Both the position numbers and the translations under genes were made by a program. Shown one piece after another: positions 62,133-64,000 of a DNA stretch of 64,000 nt. The first letter of the stretch is position 1. Every line of letters begins with the position of its first letter. The stretch is from Chitinophagaceae bacterium (lineage in GTDB: Bacteria; Bacteroidota; Bacteroidia; Chitinophagales; Chitinophagaceae), in contig CANLAE010000008.1 of assembly GCA_947488765.1 (NCBI GenBank), positions 37,716-101,715 on the forward strand. Reading direction: 5' to 3'. Below the pieces are notes generated by a model, which saw only the letters and a list, made by a program, of their open reading frames with translations, made no database searches and was not told the DNA's origin.

Positions 62133-62778
62133 ACCATATCGTATTCGTAATAAAGCAGTAGCTATACTTGAAAAATTTTTAGGGATTTTTCCATTATATA
62201 GTTTTTTCAGAAAAACTAAAAGTGATGAATATCCAATCACGTTTAGTATTTGGTATAATCAAAAATTGCGCGGCATTAATGGTTCAGCATATTGGCCCGT
62301 TCATCCTTCAAGTTTGGTTAAGTTTCAACATAAAGTGAAAATTGGAAAACATTCTTATCCAGGCTATCAATCAGGGTGCTTTATCAACGGGTCCAATGGA
62401 ATAATAATTGGTGATTACACCTATTTTGGTACAAATGTAGGATTAATGAGTTCGAATCACGATGTACATGATTTGCGTAATCTCATTAGTACTTCACCAA
62501 TTCAAATAGGTAATTATAATTGGGTTGGTATGAATTCGGTGATATTACCTGGAGTTGATTTAGGGGATTTTACGATTGTTGGTGCTGGAAGTGTTGTAAC
62601 AAAATCTTTTAGCGAAGGTTACTGTATAATTGCTGGAAACCCAGCAAAAATTATCAGACATTTAGACCCTAAAGAATGTATGAAATATGAAAAAAACACA
62701 CAATGCATCGGTTATTTGAGCATTAGTGAATTTGAAATAAGGAAGGAACAAATTTTAAAGGATATTTGGAGCATATAA
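62116..62778 (+). CDS. Hexapeptide-repeat acyltransferase
   Basis: 220 residues; after an N-terminal helical part the beta-helix begins at VKIGKHSYPGYQSGCFING and includes GLMSSNHDVHD (catalytic His), WVGMNSVILPGVDLGDFTIVGAGSVV and IIAGNPAKIIRHL. Such enzymes acetylate glycan or nucleotide-sugar hydroxyl groups in capsule and O-antigen loci. The target is not known. It overlaps both neighbours. Confidence 0.85.
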   Translation: MSLLFEPYRIRNKAVAILEKFLGIFPLYSFFRKTKSDEYPITFSIWYNQKLRGINGSAYWPVHPSSLVKFQHKVKIGKHSYPGYQSGCFINGSNGIIIGDYTYFGTNVGLMSSNHDVHDLRNLISTSPIQIGNYNWVGMNSVILPGVDLGDFTIVGAGSVVTKSFSEGYCIIAGNPAKIIRHLDPKECMKYEKNTQCIGYLSISEFEIRKEQILKDIWSI

Positions 62779-63764
62779 TAATCAAGGATCCCACGTTGAA
62801 GGGCAGAGAATACGGGACTCTTGCTTCGTTTCAAGAAGCAATTCAAAAAATTACGGCCGCTGATGAAATATTACTCCCGGAATTAGGATTTTGGGAAAAA
62901 TATTTTCTCCAAGTTTCAAAATGGAGATTTTTAAGAAAGTTCATTCGTAAAAGAAAAATAGTTCATAATACAGAAAAGATTGACGTACTCTGGTATATCT
63001 TAATGGGCCCCGAGAATTATAGACTTGATTTATTTAAAGGGTATGAAAATGTAGCTGTAAAAATCATTTACTTTTTTGATACTTTACCACACCAAATCTA
63101 TTTAATTAAAAAATTAAAAATTCATTCTTTATTTAATTATCAAATAACTTCATTTAATGATGCTGTTGTTTATTTAAATAAAATAACTAATTCAAATTGG
63201 TATTTCGTTCAGCAAGCATCTAGCATAGAATACATGTATGACAAAGATTTAATAAGCAAGGAGATTGCTTTTAGTTCTTTTGGGCGTTCAGATTCTAAAT
63301 TAAATAATGTTATTCAAAAATTTTGTGATAAGAATAATCTAATTTTTTATCGTACACATGAATTAGGAGGAAAAATACTGACTAATAATAAGGAGCTTTA
63401 TAAAAGTTATTGTTGGGCTCTTTCAAATTCAGTTTTTAATGTAAGTCTATCCGTTGAAACAACTAACAAGGAACGTGCTGCCTTTCTTTCTCCTATTACA
63501 TGTAGATGGTATGAATCAATTTTAGCCAAAAATATTGTTATTGGAAAAAAGCCTAAAAATCCATTTTTTAATCATTTATTCCCAGATAATTTTGTGCAAG
63601 AAATTGACATAAATGCTTCTGACGATATATTAGAAGATCAAATTTCTATACTTTGGAAGAATAGGCAAATTCTATTTAAAAATATTTATAATAGTAAAAA
63701 TATAAATTTTATTGATTACGATTGGTGTTCAAGAGTTGTTGAAATTTTAAATATCGTAGATTAA
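62766..63764 (+). CDS. Putative polysaccharide biosynthesis protein of unknown family
   Basis: 332 residues from a TTG at 62766 (MEHIIIKDPTLKGREYGTLA). No signal, no membrane segment. A possible GT-B-like C-terminal region reads SPITCRWYESILAKNIVIGKKPKNPFF. The middle part (FSSFGRSDSKLNNVIQKF) may be a linker between two Rossmann-like halves. No confident family; inclusion in the locus is the only link to glycan synthesis. Confidence 0.5.
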   Translation: MEHIIIKDPTLKGREYGTLASFQEAIQKITAADEILLPELGFWEKYFLQVSKWRFLRKFIRKRKIVHNTEKIDVLWYILMGPENYRLDLFKGYENVAVKIIYFFDTLPHQIYLIKKLKIHSLFNYQITSFNDAVVYLNKITNSNWYFVQQASSIEYMYDKDLISKEIAFSSFGRSDSKLNNVIQKFCDKNNLIFYRTHELGGKILTNNKELYKSYCWALSNSVFNVSLSVETTNKERAAFLSPITCRWYESILAKNIVIGKKPKNPFFNHLFPDNFVQEIDINASDDILEDQISILWKNRQILFKNIYNSKNINFIDYDWCSRVVEILNIVD

Positions 63765-63767
63765 GTT

Positions 63768-64000
63768 ATGAAATTAAATTTAGGTTGTGGATCTGTTAGG
63801 CCAATGGGTTGGATTAATACTGATTCTTCATTAAATGCCAATATTCAAAGAATTCCATTCATTGCAAAAAAAATTACTAAATTATTTAATAAAGTCGATT
63901 ATGACTCTAATAATTTAGTTTATATGAATTTAAACAAAAAATGGGCTTTTAAAGATAACTCTGTTGATATTGTTTATGCGTCTCATTTATTTGAGCACTT
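63768..64000 (+). CDS. SAM-dependent methyltransferase, N-terminal part
   Basis: ATG at 63768 opens MKLNLGCGSVRPMGWINTDS, a SAM-binding LNLGCG motif, and continues to SVDIVYASHLFEH at the right edge. The pattern is that of small class I methyltransferases frequently found at the ends of polysaccharide loci. It is cut off by the window. Confidence 0.7.
   Translation, partial: MKLNLGCGSVRPMGWINTDSSLNANIQRIPFIAKKITKLFNKVDYDSNNLVYMNLNKKWAFKDNSVDIVYASHLFEH

Overview
The window is a stretch of an AT-rich bacterial chromosome from the phylum Bacteroidota. The evidence is a SusC/SusD pair with a DUF1735 lipoprotein, the type IX secretion protein PorT beside the menaquinone methyltransferase gene, Bacteroidota-type -7 promoter boxes (TAnnTTTG), weak ribosome binding sites and many secreted lipoproteins. 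Gene content and dispersed-repeat style suggest family Chitinophagaceae; that is inference, since no rRNA or tRNA gene is visible.

Layout. 0-2.1 kb: a partial TPR protein and a queE/folD operon on the minus strand. 2.2-8.8 kb: a SusC-SusD-DUF1735 outer-membrane uptake operon and a secreted protein. 8.8-23 kb: housekeeping genes (ComM-like ATPase, PorT/MenG, RsgA, gamma carbonic anhydrase, two aminotransferases, AI-2E-type permease, photolyase, alanine dehydrogenase, TsaE, a RprY-like regulator, cytochrome c). 23-34 kb: envelope proteins (sortilin-like propeller, esterase, a YHYH/MORN/SCO operon, a HupE/M1-peptidase operon). 34-43.8 kb: 2-oxoacid ferredoxin oxidoreductase alpha, polysaccharide deacetylase, flavin reductase, a UmuC/UmuD-like pair, an AmgK-like kinase fused to a RapZ C-terminal domain next to a MurU-like nucleotidyltransferase, and a broken acyltransferase. 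43.9-64 kb: a surface polysaccharide locus (WbpB/WbpD-like enzymes, Wza, Wzc, Wzm, Wzt, glycosyltransferases, methyltransferases) that becomes more AT-rich to the right and holds several decayed genes.

The most unusual structure is the family of simple-repeat arrays that accompany small four-helix-bundle genes. At 13.67-14.19 kb and 49.79-52.51 kb such a gene is bracketed by short repeats that are inverted on its two sides, and the downstream array runs right up to the ATG of the next host gene. The unit differs between loci (CTGTCATC versus CCTCAACC). The second copy splits wzm from wzt and carries a truncated RhuM-like gene and an AlbA_2/ATPase gene. Other notable points are a UmuD-like protein that lacks both catalytic residues of the protease, an 81-bp in-frame tandem duplication that creates a stop codon in an acyltransferase gene, a glycosyltransferase cut by a single TGA, and gene-less palindromic repeats near 33-34 kb.
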